DNA from: Blastomyces gilchristii SLH14081
Taxonomy: Eukaryota > Ascomycota > Eurotiomycetes > Onygenales > Ajellomycetaceae
Length of the DNA: 64,000 nucleotides
Assembly: GCF_000003855.2 (NCBI RefSeq)
Contig: NW_003101658.1
Coordinates: 62,001-126,000 of the forward strand
Reading direction: 5' to 3'
This document shows positions 37,276 to 48,597 of the stretch, in pieces (positions within the stretch are counted from its first letter, which is position 1; each line of letters begins with the position of its first letter). The notes under the pieces are model-generated. The model had not been told where the DNA came from and made no database searches. It saw only the letters and a program-made list of their open reading frames with translations. Both the position numbers and the translations under genes were made by a program.

Positions 37276-39077
37276 ATGGCATATTACGAACCCCAAGGCT
37301 GGCAGGCTCCCATGCGCCAAGCATCCTGGGAGCAACCGGCTCCCCCTTCGCGATCAGGTTTGTCAGCATCGCCACGCTGGCTTTGAGGATGGAAGATCAT
37401 CTTCTAACACTATTATCTCATGGCTATAGGCACCAGCTCTACCTCCCAGCGCGATGATGCAGCTGCGTTTTCATCACAGTTTGATGGTATGGATGGAATT
37501 TCTTTAAAATTGCCTTTTTTTTAATGGTTGACGCTGGAAAACCATTACATAAGCTTTTTGGGAAACCTTAACTATATTTTTCTTTGGAACCACGTACTGA
37601 TAAGACAAAAAGAGGTTGATCGCGCCATTGATAACCTCGTGAAAAGCGGGAAATTGTTCAATGCTATTCCTCGACGGGAGTCTGTACCTCTGATGATGAA
37701 CCGCCCCTACCCAGACTATGGTATGTTTTATTCACCCGCCTTGGAGAAGAAAAACCCCTCCCTTTTGGTTCTCGTATCCTAAAATATGTCTTAAAGATGC
37801 TCGCATGATGAATGTAATGCCCCAGCGCCATAGCTCCATTGGCGACTACGAATCACTCCGGCCCCACTCTGCATCCAACGTGCAAGGTTTCTATGCTGCC
37901 CAACGTTACCAAGGTCGTCCAAACGAAGTAGAGCAGATGATGCAGGCAAAGCGACGTATGGCAGCACAGCGAGAGGGAGAACTCCGCAAATACCACCATC
38001 AGCAGCAGATCCATCGTACGTGACGAGCGTTGCTATTCGTTTTCTTTCTTTGATATCTCTTGTCTTCTTTTGGTCATTCTGATTCCCTTTTTCTTTCTCG
38101 GACCAATATGTGTTATCATTACTATTTTGCATTGTATACGATTCCCTGTTACTTCTTTCTGCCAAAATCTATGTTCATGTGGTTTTGTACTTGTATCTTA
38201 ACGTGGGTTTTCATTGGAAAAAGGCCTTTCCTCCGAAATGTCTGGAAACAAATCCGATCGTTCCATGAGCCCCGCTGCGATGAGCGAAGAAAGTCGACGC
38301 GAATGGATTGCACGCCAGCGCCGTTCTTTGTATGGCAATGCTAGTCCCGATTTCTACCCCAGTGGTGGCATGGCTGAGGAGCATCAGGGCTCTCGTCAGG
38401 AAAATCAATCATCTGGCAATCCTGCTGCCACTGCCGCAGGGGTAAGAGGCCCTTCCCCTAGAGGTGTAGATCCCTTTGGCCTTGGTCAAACCCAGGTGCA
38501 GGGTAGCTCCGAAAGTGTTCCCCAGTCCACGTCGGGAGCCAACACTAGGCCATCTCCTGTCGTTCCCCAGTCCAGCTCACCAGCCAACAGCAATGCCTCC
38601 CCCAGCTCTGGACCCACCTCGTACGGTATCTTTGACACCAACCCTGGCCAGCAGCAGCAACAACCGCATACCTCCTCCCCTGGAAGCGGCAACGCGGATT
38701 CCGCCTCTCGTCAGCTCGGCTCGAAACAAAATGTTACATCTGTTGGACCCATTGGGTCTCGCCCTGCCCCCCAGCAATCCACCAGCAACCAGGCGAGTAA
38801 CCCAGCTTTGAATAAGCGCTCAACAACTCCACTTCCTTCTCCCTTGGGTTACGGTTTTTCTCCAGACGAGGCCGCGAACACCAATACAAACACGGGCGGG
38901 AACGGGAACGAACGGTCTACTTCCTCTGCATCCAACCCTTCCAGCTCAACCACTGCCCCAGCCTCTGGCTCTGGAGCGAACGAATCCTCCGGCCATGTCG
39001 GCCTGAGTTGGGGTAATGGAAGCGGCATGTGGCGATCCAAGAACTCATTGGGTGTCCAGGCTTCCGTCTGGGGCTAA
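37276..39077 (+). CDS. Protein of unknown function, Ser/Pro/Gln/Asn-rich, with conserved-looking N terminus
   Basis: Five exons (37276-37357, 37430-37486, 37613-37720, 37797-38015, 38224-39077), all GT-AG with consistent phase 1, give 439 residues. I do not recognise a named domain. The N-terminal half is ordered-looking: an amphipathic helix with a basic end (EVDRAIDNLVKSGKLFNAIPR, residues ~46-66), then RPYPDYDARMMNVMPQRHSS, then a charged helix rich in Gln, Met, Lys and Arg (EVEQMMQAKRRMAAQREGEL). The C-terminal half from ~185 is low-complexity (Ser, Pro, Asn, Gln, Gly) and ends in GLSWGNGSGMWRSKNS. Five small exons in constant phase plus a long gene-free leader suggest a regulated gene. 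No signal peptide or membrane segment is seen. It could be a disordered adaptor or regulator; no function is assigned. Confidence 0.8.
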
Positions 39078-41534
39078 GTCAGAGGGAAAATTGAAGGACT
39101 AAACATTTAATTGAGGGAAAAAAAGCGGCAAAAACACAACAGCGTTTCACGACTTAAATTTGTTTTCTTCGTTTGCGGACACGGGGGCGTTTCAACTTGA
39201 TTCTCTCTACTTCTCTTTGCTTTTGCTTTTGGGGTGATGCGGCGCGCGATATTCAGGAATGACACCGGGGATCGTTGCAACGCTTATTTTCAGGAGGTTT
39301 TGCGACGGCGTTGGGGAGAGGGACGGAACGAACTCGCTTTTTCCCCTTTCGCCCTCATTTCTTTTTGTACAAGAAATTGCATTTGGAGATGGGATCTTTT
39401 TGCGTTTTATCATCGGGGGGTTGGAGGCGGGGACGAAAAAAATGGAGGGAAAATATGGATGGTAATACCTTGTGATTTTTTTTATTATGTTTCCCACTTG
39501 TCCCTCGTTTTTTCCCGTTTTTTCGGTTATTTTTTGTTTTATTTTTTGTTTTCTTTAAACTTTTTGCTTGTCTACTTTAATTTGCTGAGTTACCTTCTTT
39601 TATTTCATGTGTTTGGCTTGGCTTGGGAAGGAAGTTATTTATGGGGGGAACGTTTCCCTTTTTCCAAGTTAGGATGCGTGTGCGTGTGCATGTGTGGGTG
39701 CTTTGCGATTTGTTTTGATTCATCCTCGTCTTCTATTGATTTGCTTGACTTTCTTGGACGGATGGGAAGGATAGGGACGGAGCATTTATTATTTATTATT
39801 TTATTATTTATTTCTTATTTATTCCCAACTATATTGTTTTTGGATTTTCTTCTTTCTCTGTTGGAATTCTGGATTGGAATCACTCTTTATTCTTATTTCC
39901 CTGTTATCTCTTCTATTTATTGTCACATGCATCTTTCCTTTTTTTCACTTTTTGCTTCGGCATGAACTTCGTCGTGACTTTGGTCCCCAGGCATTGGGTA
40001 TTTCGTGTTGGGCTTGGTTTAGGATGTATCTTCGGGACTTTCACTAGGTTGTATTCTGGTATATTCTGTAATTTCTAAAGTTTTTTTCAGCTTTTCATAT
40101 TTTCCTTTTTTTTCGTCCTCTTCTCCCCTTCCAATTATAATAGCGTGTCTTCATTCCGTGTTTGTTCACGGGGAATATTTACGTCGAGCAACTTTGAGCG
40201 ATCATCAGCGAAATTGCATAGGACCGACCATTTCCTTCTTCTTCTTTTCCCCTTCTCTTGTCCCTTGATTTGAGTTTTGGGCCTTCCCAATCAATCAATC
40301 AATCAATCAATCCCCTTGGAACTGCCTCGCATGCCTTATAATGACTTTTTACCTTACAATCAGTTTAATGGACAGTCAAACGCGCCATAAGAGACACCTG
40401 GTTCCAATTGATATCGAGCAAGTAGTCAAGCTAGCTAGTTAGCTATTCAGAATCTTTACCCCGGCCGGCGGAATTTCTCTATCTTCCCCATTTCTCTATT
40501 TCTATTTCTCCCAGAACCTACCTACCTCTTCTCTCTTGTATACTGTGGATCCTCTACGTTATGGATGCCACGCAACCGAATGATGCACGGGGCTATTGGG
40601 GGTGGACGGAATGCAAGATAGACATGGCTTCATTTGAAATTTGCATGAATATGTTATGTGTATGTATAGAAAATGCGTTATCAACGGCTTTGACAAGATT
40701 ATCCTCCATCGTACGAATATGAACATTAACAAACGCAAAGCAAGTCCATGTTGTGCCGAAGATATGATATGAAAGAAGGGAATAAATCCCGCATCTGTAG
40801 CTGACAATATTCCTCAATGATTTTCCTCGATATACCTCGTCGTGTGCATGCAGACAGTACTACCTTTTAATTTTAACATATTAGCATATCAAGATCAGAT
40901 CAAGGCCTAAGAAAGGCTGATATATTGAGCTCTCATCTGTAGGCTATGAGGGTGTTACATAGAACCCCTCCCTCCAACTTATTTTATCTAAAAGAGACAG
41001 ACACCCTTTTAGGTAGGCTCTGTGTTTTTCACTATAAGAAGGCAAGTTCTATCCGTAGCTTTTGCGCCGTGCGCGAGTTCTCTTGTATCGTTGGTATCAC
41101 ATAGCAAGGTTGAGCGCAGGAAATATAAGGTTGGTGGATAGAGTTTGGAAACTAAACTGAAATAGGGAAGGTGTCCGGAATCCTTGAGGTGAATTCAGCT
41201 AAGCTGTTTTGGGACCTGGAACTGAGAGTTTATTTCATGGAAGTTGGGTAAGTATACATGTATATATTGCTGTGGGGAACATGAAACGTCAAACGTAGTT
41301 TCGTATATTGCTCTATGCAGCTCAGAACGTCTCGGGACGCATAATATATATATCTAGGGCAATCACTCCAAACACATAACTAGCGACTCTAAACGAGAGC
41401 CGGAAAATATGAAGCAACAAAACAAGGATATACAAATGAAAACTGTTAATAAACACGGCGGATATATAGCTTGAAAGCATTCCCATCCGGCAAAAGCAAA
41501 GAAGAAGAGGCGGAGAAAACGGCGCCAGGGAGAA
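39078..41534. other. 2.5 kb convergent intergenic region
   Basis: T-rich DNA downstream of the unknown gene, including a 243-codon frame (39234-39965) that is mostly Phe, Leu and Tyr from T tracts and is not credible. An AATC tandem repeat (about six copies) lies at about 40288-40311. A TATACATGTATA palindrome lies at 41253-41264. No RNA gene was recognised. Confidence 0.45.
40288..40311. repeat. (AATC)n microsatellite
   Basis: Six perfect tandem copies of a four-base unit (AATC / CAAT register) in the convergent intergenic DNA. It is a plain microsatellite with no evident role. Confidence 0.85.
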
Positions 41535-44500
41535 TCACTCCAAAAACGGCTCCAACACCCGCCTCCGTCTCTCCTCGCACAGTCGCCTCTCTTTATCCTT
41601 CTCCGGCCGCGGAATATCACTCGAAAATATTGTTTCTGCAAATATTTTCGTAAACACCTTCTTGACTGCTTGGCGCCTTGCGGACGCGGTCGTTGGCTTC
41701 GCTCCCACCGTGGCAGCAGCAGCAGCAGGAGCACCCGTGGTGTCAGTGTGGGTTCCGGCGGATGATGAGTAGTTGAGTGGATTCCCTCGGCGGATACTAA
41801 ACGTTCTAGACAGAGGGTTAATTGAAAGTGGTGGGGATGCGGTCGCAGAACTTGAGGTGGCTGAAGAAGGAGATACTGGCGTTGATGATGGGGAGCCGGG
41901 TAGGGAAGCTGTAGATATCGATGGGGTTTCCAGGGGTGTTGTCGGGGATGTCGGCGTTGTTTGAGCGGCTGGAGTTGAAAGAGGGGCAATTTCATTGGTG
42001 ATACGATTTAGCATGAAAGTAAGGAAAGTGAAAGAGACGCTATGAGCGGGGGAGGAGGACAGAGCTTCGAGGATTCTTGATTGGGATTGTTCGGTGGATG
42101 GTGGGGATTTGGACTTTTCGTTGCTTATTACTATTTGTTCTAGTTCGTGCCAAAGTGGGGCGGTGATCATGCCGCCGCGGATAGATTTGAGGAATGATAG
42201 GAGCGTTTCTGCAAGGAGTTCAACTCTATTTTGGGATCGGAGCTCGGGGGGGAATATGGATGTAAGGGGTGAATTGGTATCCAGGGCATCTCGGACGCGG
42301 GAAAGAAGGTGATATCGTTCGTGATTATTTGTGAAGCCCCATGTTTGCTCTTCGAACGGCCACCCTCCTTTCTCGGTATCCCAGGGCGGCGGATTATTTT
42401 CGAAATTATTATCTCCAACCTGGCCCCATTCTGCGACAGCCCGTTCTGTAAGGTCAGCTATCGCCTCTGTCAATCTGAAGAGCTCGCGAGGCGCCGACAC
42501 GCGGGTACCCTGTTTGTCATGATTTTCGCTTGAGCGTAGTGGTTGAGCCTTGATATCAAGCTGGCGGGCTCCATCTTCTGGCATCCGTGTAAGCTCATCT
42601 AGAGAAAAACCAAAACACGTCGGAATCCAAGTAGCGTGTACCGGAATGAAGTAATCCCTCCCGTTAGTGACCTGTAAAATTAAAACATCCTCGATTTGCG
42701 CCTCCCCGTTATTTAACTCCCGAACATAATTGATATCGTATATACATAGAATCAGCTGTACATTTATCGTATCACCAGGTTGTAATGTGTACTCCGGGCG
42801 ACTTTTGGGATGTTGGGCATCGGCATCGGGATTCCCGTCTACCCGAAGATGAAGCCAGGAAGGAGTTGCAACACTTTCTCCTCCATTATCTGATGGGCTA
42901 TAGTAGAAACCGAACGTCGCCGGGGCTCCGCTTGTGTTGGCAATCGTCACGTTGCGCGACACAGGAACATCGTATCGTACCTGACCAAAGTTGACAGCGT
43001 TCGGATCGTTAGCGAGGGAGGATGTCTGGTAGTCCTCTCTGCTGTCCTCTGGTTGATTCTCCACAACAATTGTCACTCCAGGTCGGTTCTCGTTTTCTGC
43101 TTTGTCCAACTCGCGGACAACTTCCTGATGTACTTTGGCCTTCAACCCCGGATCGACGGCATCAAAACTAAGGACAAATTCCGCATCCAACGGCTTGTGG
43201 TCGGACGACACGATCTCTTGATGTGATGTATAATAGGTCATTTGAATCGTGTCTATGTGCTCCAACTGACTACTATGAGGAGCGCTGCTGGGCTCCACTG
43301 TATCTTCATTCTCGTCATAATCATTGGCACCATCTAAATCCGGATCGTAGTCAAAAAGAACGTTATCATCTTCCTCCCCTTGTCCTAAGCCAAGGGCCTT
43401 CATTTCCTCATCTCTTTTCTTTGCTTCCTCGGCCTCCTTAACCTTCCGCTTGTATTCTAAAAAATCATGCCGTGACCGAAACAGGATTCGATCGCACCAG
43501 CTAGGTCCACGTTGTTTTTCACTTGAGTCAAATGTGCCGGTGGTTCCGATATCGTATTTGTAGGTTGGCAAAAAGGAAATGTCTCCCTCTCTCCAACCGT
43601 CCTGAAATGCTTTCCCCGTCTGTTGCTGCCTGTGAAGCTGATCATGAGGGAGTAGAGAAGCGAGGGTAGTTTCAAGGGACATTGGATCAAGAAGCGGTTC
43701 GATGATAGAATTGTCCTCCAATGTTATAAGCGGCTCGGTAAATCCGGAATTTGATATTGTATTTATTGGCAGTTGGTCAGAAGAAGCAAAACTATTCCCA
43801 TTGCTATTCTGTGTTGACGGGGAAAGCGGCACATTTTCATTAGGAATGCGAGGAGAGCTCGTCCCACGGAACTTATTTCCGGTATGTAAATGTAATAGCC
43901 GACGTACGTCGTCACCAGGAATATCGTCCAGGCGATAATTAAGGTCGCCAAACCAAAAAGCAAAGTCCTCGTAGCCGATCGTGTTACCGTCGTCGCCCAA
44001 GATATCCTCCTCGTCTAGAGGATCGAATTTGGTGCGGTTGATAATCTGCGCAACATCCCAGTTCCTCCTGTCCAAACTGCCCTTATCTGCACCGGCCGCT
44101 AAATGGCAATTGACAAAGACGAGTCGAGTTGTTCCTCCTACGACTATTCGCGTAGCTACTCCGCCCTTATTCCCCATGTACCCCATCAACCCAGTGCCTA
44201 CACCCACGGAACTGATAGAAGATATCGTTGGCGCCACTGATGGAGATGCGAATATTAGTAGAAGTAGGCCAACCAATTGCTGCGACGCTACCATTTTATA
44301 GCCCGGGGGCAGCGCATTCCGAACGGCTTCCTTCCATCGATTGGACGGCGCCGGATCGACATATGGCTTCAGCGACTCCGACGGAGATGAAACGTCCACA
44401 ATTTCCTGTAGTCCCAGCACATAAATATCGATATCGTCGGCGCCCGCAGCCCCAGGCCCAGCCGAGACAGGTTCGCCAGCAGCCAACTGTACAGATCCAC

Positions 44501-44900
44501 AACCTGCCAATTCCTGATCGACCCAGGATCCCGCCTTGCCAGAGCGCCGAAGGCCATTCTTGGTATTCCCCGATCTAGCATGTATATCGTTTGTCCTGTC
44601 GCCAAAGGGCTTCGACGGTAAATTCGGTGACCGTCCAGCTCTTTTGGCGAACCAATAGGCCACGTCGTCCTCTGTACCTGGTAAGGCGGCAACATTCCAC
44701 GTCCCGATTTTCACGCGGAGTTTCCGCGGGCGGATATATTCAGACCTCCTAGCTTTAAGGGCTCGAGAGATAGACTGGAGACCGGAGGATAGGGAGCTAT
44801 CCCCGTCGTCGTTGTCGAGGGTGTCAGGGAAAGCGCCTGGCACATCTGCGGGGCCAGGGGCGGGGGCGGTGGCGGGTTCGTGGGCGTCGCTCGGGGCCAT
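41535..44900 (-). CDS. Inositol polyphosphate 5-phosphatase with ASH and RhoGAP-like C terminus (OCRL/INPP5B-like)
   Basis: One continuous exon of 1121 codons. The frame extends upstream to 44957 only through a TTG, so the first ATG (44900, MAPSDAHEPATAP) is taken. The 5-phosphatase domain (~60-585) shows the family motifs: KIGTWNVAALPG (~64), LGLQEIVD (~162), NKGGVATRI (~243), VNCHLAAGADK (~263), FWFGDLNYRLDDI (315-327), PSWCDRILFRS (466-476) and SSDHKPLDAEF (565-575). These carry the Mg2+- and phosphate-binding Asn, Glu, His and Asp residues. An ASH (beta-sandwich) domain follows (QVRYDVPVSRNVTIANTSG). The C terminus, opening CFGFSLDELTR, resembles the RhoGAP-like part of OCRL. Family enzymes remove the 5-phosphate from PI(4,5)P2 at endosome, Golgi or plasma membranes. 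An acidic insert lies at ~500-545, and the region between ASH and the end is Ser/Thr/Pro-rich. It is divergent from dcp1. Confidence 0.9.
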   Translation of the reverse strand: MAPSDAHEPATAPAPGPADVPGAFPDTLDNDDGDSSLSSGLQSISRALKARRSEYIRPRKLRVKIGTWNVAALPGTEDDVAYWFAKRAGRSPNLPSKPFGDRTNDIHARSGNTKNGLRRSGKAGSWVDQELAGCGSVQLAAGEPVSAGPGAAGADDIDIYVLGLQEIVDVSSPSESLKPYVDPAPSNRWKEAVRNALPPGYKMVASQQLVGLLLLIFASPSVAPTISSISSVGVGTGLMGYMGNKGGVATRIVVGGTTRLVFVNCHLAAGADKGSLDRRNWDVAQIINRTKFDPLDEEDILGDDGNTIGYEDFAFWFGDLNYRLDDIPGDDVRRLLHLHTGNKFRGTSSPRIPNENVPLSPSTQNSNGNSFASSDQLPINTISNSGFTEPLITLEDNSIIEPLLDPMSLETTLASLLPHDQLHRQQQTGKAFQDGWREGDISFLPTYKYDIGTTGTFDSSEKQRGPSWCDRILFRSRHDFLEYKRKVKEAEEAKKRDEEMKALGLGQGEEDDNVLFDYDPDLDGANDYDENEDTVEPSSAPHSSQLEHIDTIQMTYYTSHQEIVSSDHKPLDAEFVLSFDAVDPGLKAKVHQEVVRELDKAENENRPGVTIVVENQPEDSREDYQTSSLANDPNAVNFGQVRYDVPVSRNVTIANTSGAPATFGFYYSPSDNGGESVATPSWLHLRVDGNPDADAQHPKSRPEYTLQPGDTINVQLILCIYDINYVRELNNGEAQIEDVLILQVTNGRDYFIPVHATWIPTCFGFSLDELTRMPEDGARQLDIKAQPLRSSENHDKQGTRVSAPRELFRLTEAIADLTERAVAEWGQVGDNNFENNPPPWDTEKGGWPFEEQTWGFTNNHERYHLLSRVRDALDTNSPLTSIFPPELRSQNRVELLAETLLSFLKSIRGGMITAPLWHELEQIVISNEKSKSPPSTEQSQSRILEALSSSPAHSVSFTFLTFMLNRITNEIAPLSTPAAQTTPTSPTTPLETPSISTASLPGSPSSTPVSPSSATSSSATASPPLSINPLSRTFSIRRGNPLNYSSSAGTHTDTTGAPAAAAATVGAKPTTASARRQAVKKVFTKIFAETIFSSDIPRPEKDKERRLCEERRRRVLEPFLE

Positions 44901-45450
44901 GGTTTGCGGGGTGGTAACTAAGCGATTGAGGATGAGTAGATACGTAAAAGAGCCCAACCACGTTTATCTGCTCCTCATGGCGACAAAGCTAAATACGTTG
45001 ATACATTGAGCGCTTCCACCGCGATGCGTTCATGACAGATGTTCACAAACCCTTGTGCTAACCGGTCAGCTGGGCGGTTCTTAGGCTGGTGTGGCAAGCT
45101 GAAAGCCAAATAAGCTTCGCTCATGTGTTTAGAAGAGGGGCTGAGGGTGTGAAGATAACGGAGAAGCAGAAGAACGAGCTCAAAGCACATCAATTGGAGT
45201 CACATTTCGTTGTATTATATGCATTAATCAGGGGTTGATATAATACCTCAACTGTTTAAGTCCAAGTCCAGATGTTGGTGGACATATTTAGTTGTCGTTG
45301 ACGTCGTCGGCCGAGCCGTTTGTTCCAAGCCACAGCCGATTTAAATAAGTTCCTCCTCACGTTACTTTTCTTTGTTTATCCTAACCAATTCACCCAACTG
45401 GAACATAACTACAATACACAGTACAGTAGCATAATAGAGCAGCCGCAGCC
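44901..45450. promoter_or_regulatory. Shared divergent promoter region of the 5-phosphatase and dcp1
   Basis: About 550 bp between two divergent start codons, holding both leaders and promoters. I saw no strong known element. A short minus-strand frame at 44975-45193 has no motif and was rejected. Confidence 0.45.
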
Positions 45451-46500
45451 ATGCCTCTCAGACGGGGTCAAGACCGGAGCAGTAACATGCCCAGCAACAA
45501 TCATCAACAACCCTCCTATCGATCCTCCCACAACCGCAATCCCTCAAACCTGGCCCAGCCTTCTGACTACGAATCAGATATTCAAAATAACTACATCTCA
45601 GACACCCGGATTGCCGCCAACGGCTCCTCCTCTATGGCCACCGACCCTTCGCAGCTAAAACCCCCAACGCGCACGAACGAAGAGCTCAACCTCGCCGTAC
45701 TCCAGCGCCACAATCCAGACATCCGCTCCATCCTCTCCCTCGCCCCCTACGCTGTCGTCTACAATTTCAGCGCTACGACGCAGCTGTGGGAGAAGAGCGG
45801 CATCGAAGGCACCATGTTTGTCTGCCAGCTGACCCAGGGCGAGCTGGGCGAGGAGCGCTATAGTGTGCTGGTCCTGAACCGGCGCGGCATGCAGAATTTC
45901 GAAGCCATGCTTGCGGACGGCGAGGATGTGGAGATTACGGAGGAATATGTCATTTTGAAAGTTGCGTCGACGGGCACGGAGCCTAGCGCGACCACGATCA
46001 AGTCGGCGGATGGTCGTCAGTCGGTTATTTATGGGCTGTGGATCTTCTCGGAGCCCCCTCCTAGCTCCACGGCGGAGACTAGGACGTTGAATGCGCAGAT
46101 TATTAAAGAGTGTGCAGTGCATGGTGGGGAGAGTAGGAAATTTGCGCAGGAGAGGGCTGCTGCGGAGGCAAACCTGGGTGATGCGCAGGTTCATGGAGAT
46201 CAGGAGTTGTATCAGGGTGGTGTGCCCATGGATCGGCAGATTTCGCTGAAAGAGTTGTTTGGACAGCAGAGGCAGCAGGATGATGAGTGGAGCGTGAAGG
46301 TTCACAGTCCCGCGTTACGAAACGTCGATTCAGAAACGCAGCAGCAGCAGCAACATCATCAACATCAACATCACGGGCAGCAGGGAAGCGGGTATTGGCC
46401 AGTTCCGCCCGCTGCTCCACCGCAGTTACCAACAACCACCGCAGGAAGTGATGTACTTGGTGCGCTTTTCAGAAAGGCTTATCAAGCTCCCGCACAGTGA
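45451..46500 (+). CDS. dcp1: mRNA-decapping enzyme subunit Dcp1 (EVH1 domain)
   Basis: A single exon of 349 codons starting at ATG 45451. The N-terminal ~75 residues are Asn/Gln/Ser-rich. The Dcp1/EVH1 domain (~76-215) is clear: ELNLAVLQRHNPDIRSIL, then the hydrophobic YAVVYNF strand, WEKSGIEGTMFVCQL, the proline-binding-face strand ERYSVLVLNRRGMQNF, and IYGLWIFSEPP. The C-terminal third is disordered and Gln/His-rich (QQQQQHHQHQHHGQQG) and ends VLGALFRKAYQ, a short helix of the type that binds decapping co-factors. Dcp1 activates Dcp2 to remove the mRNA cap in cytosolic P-bodies. The domain lies a little further from the N terminus than in yeast Dcp1 because of the leader. No intron is needed. 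Confidence 0.93.
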   Translation: MPLRRGQDRSSNMPSNNHQQPSYRSSHNRNPSNLAQPSDYESDIQNNYISDTRIAANGSSSMATDPSQLKPPTRTNEELNLAVLQRHNPDIRSILSLAPYAVVYNFSATTQLWEKSGIEGTMFVCQLTQGELGEERYSVLVLNRRGMQNFEAMLADGEDVEITEEYVILKVASTGTEPSATTIKSADGRQSVIYGLWIFSEPPPSSTAETRTLNAQIIKECAVHGGESRKFAQERAAAEANLGDAQVHGDQELYQGGVPMDRQISLKELFGQQRQQDDEWSVKVHSPALRNVDSETQQQQQHHQHQHHGQQGSGYWPVPPAAPPQLPTTTAGSDVLGALFRKAYQAPAQ

Positions 46501-46704
46501 CCTAGAGGCTACTTGAATGTAGTTTCTATATACGACTTAGGCCTTAATTGGACGGGAGGACTTTGGCAAATAGCTAGATAGTCTGTTCCTACGGCTTTTT
46601 GTGACACCTATTGATTATGTCTTCGGCATCCCCATGCGCCGTCTCTCTGCCAGACAAAAACAAGGGATCTATTGAGAGTATGGGTCTATGTATTGCCTAT
46701 CTGC

Positions 46705-48597
46705 CTACGCGGTTGTAGTGAACCGCTGGCCGTTCTGTCGCCCTTGGATAATATCCCTCACCCACGCGGCGGTCTTTTTTGCCATGATATCGCTATGCCC
46801 TATATATGAGAAACAGGGGAGGAGTTAGTCAGAACTAGAACTTCATCCCCTCTCCAGTGATCATTTGCCACCTCGCAAGCTCATAACTTTCTTAGAAACA
46901 GCAGGAGAATGAGAAATATGAAAGGATAAAGAAAGAAAATGAGTGCTCACGAATGCAAAACCCATGCACCACTCCATCCTCGCACACTTGCATCCTGGGA
47001 CCATTACTACCCGTGCCCTTTTCCATACCACCCCTAGCTCGAATAATATCGTCTCTCGTCTGATCAGCTACCCAATGATCTTGCTGTGCAAAATATAGCA
47101 CCAGATTCAGTGGTACCTTTGCTGGCACTGAAGCTGTGGTTGATATTGGCGTTGATGAACGTGCGGGTGATGACGAAACTATGCCCCAAATCTCGTCACT
47201 CCATGTGTCGGATGTTATCTCGCGCATTTCGTCTGCGGCCATGTGTCTGTATATGCCGTGGTTGATGTTTAGTTAGTGGAGGTTATTTTTTAACCCCATG
47301 TGCGCAATTGGGAAAAGAAACGGGGAGTTCGAAGGAATAAGGGGCAAGAGATAGAAAGAAAGAGAAAACAGCCAATACGAAAGAGAACACATTTTAAAAG
47401 AGAGAAAAATCGCATCTATTACTCACATCGCTTGCTCAACACCCCGTCTACTCCTTAAAAACTCCACTGTTGTGTCAATTGCGTTTCCTGGGGGCGAACC
47501 CATAACCATCCCCACCACGCTGCGTAACCAAGATCCCGGCAGTATAAATACGAGGAGCTTGACTAGCAGGCTTGTGAGTAAGGCTAGGTAAGGAATGTAG
47601 AGAAGTCGCTGCGAATTTGGATGTTTGTTAGTAAAGTAGTCTGTATGCCAACATGGTAGGATAAAAGGTATTTTGTAGGGATGGACGGATAGATGAGGGG
47701 GTATGTATATGCCATAAGCGTAGAAGACATTTAAACATGAGATAGGGGGAAAAGTATACACAAAATCGAAATAAAGAGGCAGTAATTAAAAAAAAGTAAA
47801 AACCAAAATAAACGAACAGTCAACTTCCTCCCAGACGAACTCTTCGCAATATCAACCACAGTCGGAAACAGCAGGATTCCGCCGATAATGTCCATCGCAC
47901 CATCATTTCCATTTCCACATTCCCCCTTGCCGGCTGATGATGATGTCTTCGTCTGCCTCTTACTATTCCTCTCCCGCTGTCGTCTTATGAGCTCCATAGC
48001 GACATACGCACCAACCGAATGGCCGATTAAAATCACATTAGCACCTCCGCGCTGCCGTCGTTCTACTCCTCCTCCTCCTTCTTCTTCTTCTTCTTGAGCA
48101 ACGCCGTTGCCGTCCGTCTCCTGTCTCCAATCCATCCTCGCACGCCATGCATCCACGAAATCGTTCAGGTTGCGCTCCACATGCTCAATCTGTTCTGAGA
48201 GGTTGTATAGCTTCGTATTCGTTGCTGCTGCTGCTCTTGGGTGCGCTTGCGCTTCTGTCCCTCCATTAACGTTACTCACACCTCGGTCATTTTCAATAAT
48301 CTCAAAACCGCCCATGCTTTTTCCATGGATGATGCATTGGGGGATGTTGCGGTTGCTGTTGCTGTTGCTCCAGCTCCCGCTATCAGGAGCACCACAACCA
48401 TCAACATCGGTACCAGGAGAGAGTTCTGAACTTAGAAGGGAAAGGTATGCATGATAGTAGGATATAAGCCCTGGGTTTCCGGTGATGAAGTATATTAGTA
48501 CGGGCTCTGGGTCATCTGTCGTTGTGGAGCTTGTGCTGGTGGTGGTCGTTGTTGTTAGGAAGCTGTTTGCCGTGATATGTGGTGTGGTTAGGGTCAT
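46705..48597 (-). CDS. Lipid-droplet-associated hydrolase (LDAH/DUF2305) family serine hydrolase
   Basis: Four exons, in transcript order: 48597-47818, 47608-47427, 47246-46951 and 46799-46705. All borders are GT-AG, although exon 1 ends at a weak GTTCGT donor; phases join to 450 residues. The alpha/beta-hydrolase fold is visible. The opening strand is VLIYFITGNPGLISYYHAYL, and the nucleophile elbow GHSVGAYVAMELIRR carries catalytic Ser. The acid region is FAQQDHWVADQTRDDI (Asp of the DHW block) and the catalytic His is in DGVVHGFCIRHSDIMA. Hydrophobic helices around LLTSLLVKLLVFILPGSWL would anchor it to lipid droplets or ER, as known for the family. Two low-complexity inserts (a Ser/Asn/Gly-rich one near residue 80 and a Glu/Gly-rich one near 170) lengthen it beyond the ~300-350 residues usual for the family. 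The substrate is unclear; sterol-ester or lipid turnover roles are reported for relatives. Confidence 0.87.

Noticed and set aside
39234..39965. 243-codon plus frame rich in Phe, Leu and Tyr
   Set aside because: T-rich 3' flank; composition is not that of a real membrane protein and no family fits.
41363..41995. 210-codon minus frame overlapping the 5-phosphatase
   Set aside because: It is another frame of the 5-phosphatase 3' end with Pro/Leu/His-rich composition.
45655..46435. Long minus frames opposite dcp1
   Set aside because: Antisense shadows of the GC-richer dcp1 coding sequence.
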